Source: Robiginitomaculum sp.
Lineage (GTDB): Bacteria; Pseudomonadota; Alphaproteobacteria; Caulobacterales; Maricaulaceae
DNA length: 8,273 nt
NCBI GenBank assembly: GCA_002733385.1
Contig: NVVO01000006.1
Span: 99,675-107,947, forward strand
Direction of reading: 5' to 3'
Shown: positions 6,774 through 8,273 of the stretch, in pieces
Numbering within the stretch: the stretch's first letter is position 1
Layout: the number at the start of each line of letters is the position of its first letter
Made by a program: the position numbers and the translations under genes
Notes under the pieces: generated by a model
The model's database searches: none
Seen by the model: only the letters and a program-made list of their open reading frames with translations
What the model was told of the DNA's origin: nothing

Positions 6774-7337
6774 TGCGATCTTGAGGAAATTATCAATGAT
6801 GTCGTGACCATGTTCCGAGGCGATGCTTTCGGGGTGAAATTGTACCCCGTAGACGGGGCGGGTCTTGTGGTGGGCACTCATGATTTCCCCGTCCGCCGTG
6901 CGGCCATTGATGACCAGACATTCAGGCATGCTGGCTTCGTCCAGGGCTAAAGAATGATAACGGGTCGCGTTGAAAGGGGAGGGGATATTGGCCAATACGC
7001 CGTTTGCGTCATGCTTTACGGGAGAGACTTTGCCGTGCATGATTTTTCGGGCGCGGATGACATGTCCGCCGTAAGCCTGCCCAATAGATTGCAAACCGAG
7101 ACAAACGCCAAATATCGGCAAATCGTCAGGTGCGGTTTTCAGAAATTCCAGACACATGCCCGCATCATCCGGCGTTTTGGGGCCGGGTGATATAATGACG
7201 CCCTGTGGTTTAAGTGCTAGGGCTTCGCTAGCGCTCATGACATCATTGCGGATAACATGGGTGTCGGCACCAAGCTCCTGGGCGTAATGCACCAGATTAT
7301 AGGTGAAACTGTCATAATTATCGATAATGAGTAACAT
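6762..7337 (-). CDS. trpG: Anthranilate synthase component II (glutamine amidotransferase)
   Basis: TrpG hydrolyses glutamine and passes ammonia to TrpE to make anthranilate from chorismate. The 191-residue class I amidotransferase has the catalytic triad: nucleophile C79 in GVCLGLQSIGQ, and H168 and E170 in FHPESIASEHG. The N-terminal IDNYDSFTYNLV, the oxyanion loop ISPGPKTPDDAG (49-60) and the interface region HGKVSPV (101-107) are also present. Length is normal for a stand-alone subunit. It could also serve p-aminobenzoate synthesis (PabA), as amphibolic subunits do in some bacteria, but its place between trpE and trpD argues for tryptophan. The ATG at 7337 has AGGAA (7343-7347) five bases upstream, and the gene begins 20 bases after the trpE stop. 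Confidence 0.95.
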   Translation of the reverse strand: MLLIIDNYDSFTYNLVHYAQELGADTHVIRNDVMSASEALALKPQGVIISPGPKTPDDAGMCLEFLKTAPDDLPIFGVCLGLQSIGQAYGGHVIRARKIMHGKVSPVKHDANGVLANIPSPFNATRYHSLALDEASMPECLVINGRTADGEIMSAHHKTRPVYGVQFHPESIASEHGHDIIDNFLKIANIK

Positions 7338-7338
7338 A

Positions 7339-7373
7339 TCAGTTCCTGTTAAAACCCTTAATTCCTATTAAAA
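7339..7373. repeat. Imperfect 19-base-period direct repeat at the trpE/trpG junction
   Basis: On the coding strand TTTTAATAGGAATTAA (7373-7358) and TTTTAACAGGAACTGA (7354-7339) match at 13 of 16 positions, and all three differences are transitions. The first copy encodes the last TrpE residues FNRN and the TAA stop. Read in the equivalent register, the second copy also spells FNRN and a stop (TGA). The second copy supplies the AGGAA ribosome site of trpG. A local duplication is the simplest explanation, but chance cannot be excluded at this length. Confidence 0.6.
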
Positions 7374-8273
7374 TACGGCGCGTGCTGCGCGGCGGAGAAC
7401 AAGGCCATAGCCTTGTTGCGGCATTCTTCAAATTCTGATTTAGGGTCACTGTCCAGCACAATACCTGCCCCGGCCCGAACATGCATAACCCCGTCCTTGA
7501 CCACGGCAGTACGTAGCGCAATAGCCGTGTCCATATCGCCGCCGCCGGAAATATAGCCCACGGCGCCTGCATAAATCCCGCGTTTTTCGTCTTCCAACTC
7601 GTCGATGATTTCCATGGCGCGCACCTTGGGTGCGCCGCTGACCGTGCCCGCCGGGAAGCCCGCAAACAGGCAGTCTACGGCGTCCAGCCCGTCTTGCACT
7701 TGTCCTTCCACATTGGAGACAATGTGCATGACATGGGAATAGCGCTCGACGATTGAACGTTCCGTTACCTTAACCGTACCCGGCTTGGCCACCCGGCCCA
7801 TATCATTGCGGCCCAAATCGAGCAGCATAAGATGTTCGGCCATTTCTTTTTCGTCGGCCAATAAATCCAGCTCCAATTCTTTGTCCTCAAGCGGGGTTTT
7901 TCCTCTTGGCCGCGTCCCGGCTATGGGGCGGATGGTCACGGTTTCGCCCCTGAGCCGAACCAAGATTTCCGGGCTGGAACCAACAACCGCGTGGTCTTCG
8001 AAATTGAGATAATACAAAAATGGTGACGGGTTGAGGCGGCGCAAAGCCCGGTATAGCGCAAAGGGCGGCACGGGCAGGGGGGCTTCAAATCTTTGGCCCA
8101 GCACGACCTGAAAAATATCTCCGGCCTTGATATAGTCCTGGGCTTTTTTGACCTGCTTGGTGAAAATTGCCGGTGATGTGCCGCCCGTAAGCGTGCATGT
8201 TTCACGGGGCACATTGGTGTGCCGCAAGGACGTGGTGCCGCGTTCTAGCTCATTGGCGGCGTCTGCAAGCCGG
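7358..8273 (-). CDS. trpE: Anthranilate synthase component I (5' partial)
   Basis: TrpE converts chorismate to anthranilate with ammonia from TrpG. About 304 C-terminal residues are visible, and the frame stays open to the window edge, so roughly 200 N-terminal residues, including the usual tryptophan feedback site, are missing. The TTG at 8227 is internal. The chorismate-binding domain shows AGDIFQVVLGQRF, PIAGTRPRG, LDLGRNDMGRV (Mg and active-site region), YSHVMHIVSNVEG, GTVSGAPKVRAMEII, GAVGYISGGGDMDTAI and RAGAGIVLDSDP..E, all in the usual order. These fit TrpE; the PabB homologue is hard to exclude by motif alone, but the adjoining trpGDC settles the role. It is the first visible gene of the operon, so any leader peptide or attenuator would be outside the window. 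Confidence 0.95.
   Translation of the reverse strand, partial: RLADAANELERGTTSLRHTNVPRETCTLTGGTSPAIFTKQVKKAQDYIKAGDIFQVVLGQRFEAPLPVPPFALYRALRRLNPSPFLYYLNFEDHAVVGSSPEILVRLRGETVTIRPIAGTRPRGKTPLEDKELELDLLADEKEMAEHLMLLDLGRNDMGRVAKPGTVKVTERSIVERYSHVMHIVSNVEGQVQDGLDAVDCLFAGFPAGTVSGAPKVRAMEIIDELEDEKRGIYAGAVGYISGGGDMDTAIALRTAVVKDGVMHVRAGAGIVLDSDPKSEFEECRNKAMALFSAAQHAPYFNRN

Overview
The window looks like chromosomal DNA from an alphaproteobacterium of moderate GC content. Three things point there: a LexA with the alphaproteobacterial form of the helix-turn-helix domain, a GTTC-N7-GTTC SOS operator in front of it, and a trpE-trpG-trpD-trpC series lying next to lexA. Genus cannot be read from the sequence.

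Left end (1-2292, + strand): the 3' part of a large gene for a multiheme c-type cytochrome. Five CxxCH heme sites are followed by a C-terminal beta-propeller of LVIVD-type repeats. The 5' end, with any export signal and perhaps more hemes, lies outside the window.

Middle (2347-4993): a class III (CpdA-like) metallophosphoesterase and lexA, both on the - strand. lexA has a readable promoter whose -10 region lies inside the SOS box. A UPF0178/YaiI-family gene is divergent from lexA. It converges on a small VOC (glyoxalase-fold) gene, which is distinctly more AT-rich than the trp genes.

Right end (4990-8273, - strand): the tryptophan operon in the order trpE (5' end missing), trpG, trpD, trpC, with the VOC gene joined to trpC by a 4-base ATGA overlap. 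TrpE and TrpG form anthranilate synthase, TrpD adds the phosphoribosyl group, and TrpC closes the indole ring to indole-3-glycerol phosphate. The catalytic motifs visible in each are intact. The moaC and moeA genes that often lie between trpC and lexA in alphaproteobacteria are absent; the VOC and yaiI-like genes sit there instead.

No clearly new defence or mobile system is visible. The most unusual fine structure is at the trp gene junctions. trpE/trpG and trpG/trpD each carry a short direct repeat (19-base and 17-base period) that looks like a local tandem duplication which pulled apart formerly tight junctions. At trpG/trpD this leaves a six-codon mini-ORF linked by ATGA to both neighbours. 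No tRNA, rRNA, CRISPR, insertion sequence or strong terminator was found, and no gene-free stretch exceeds 300 bases.
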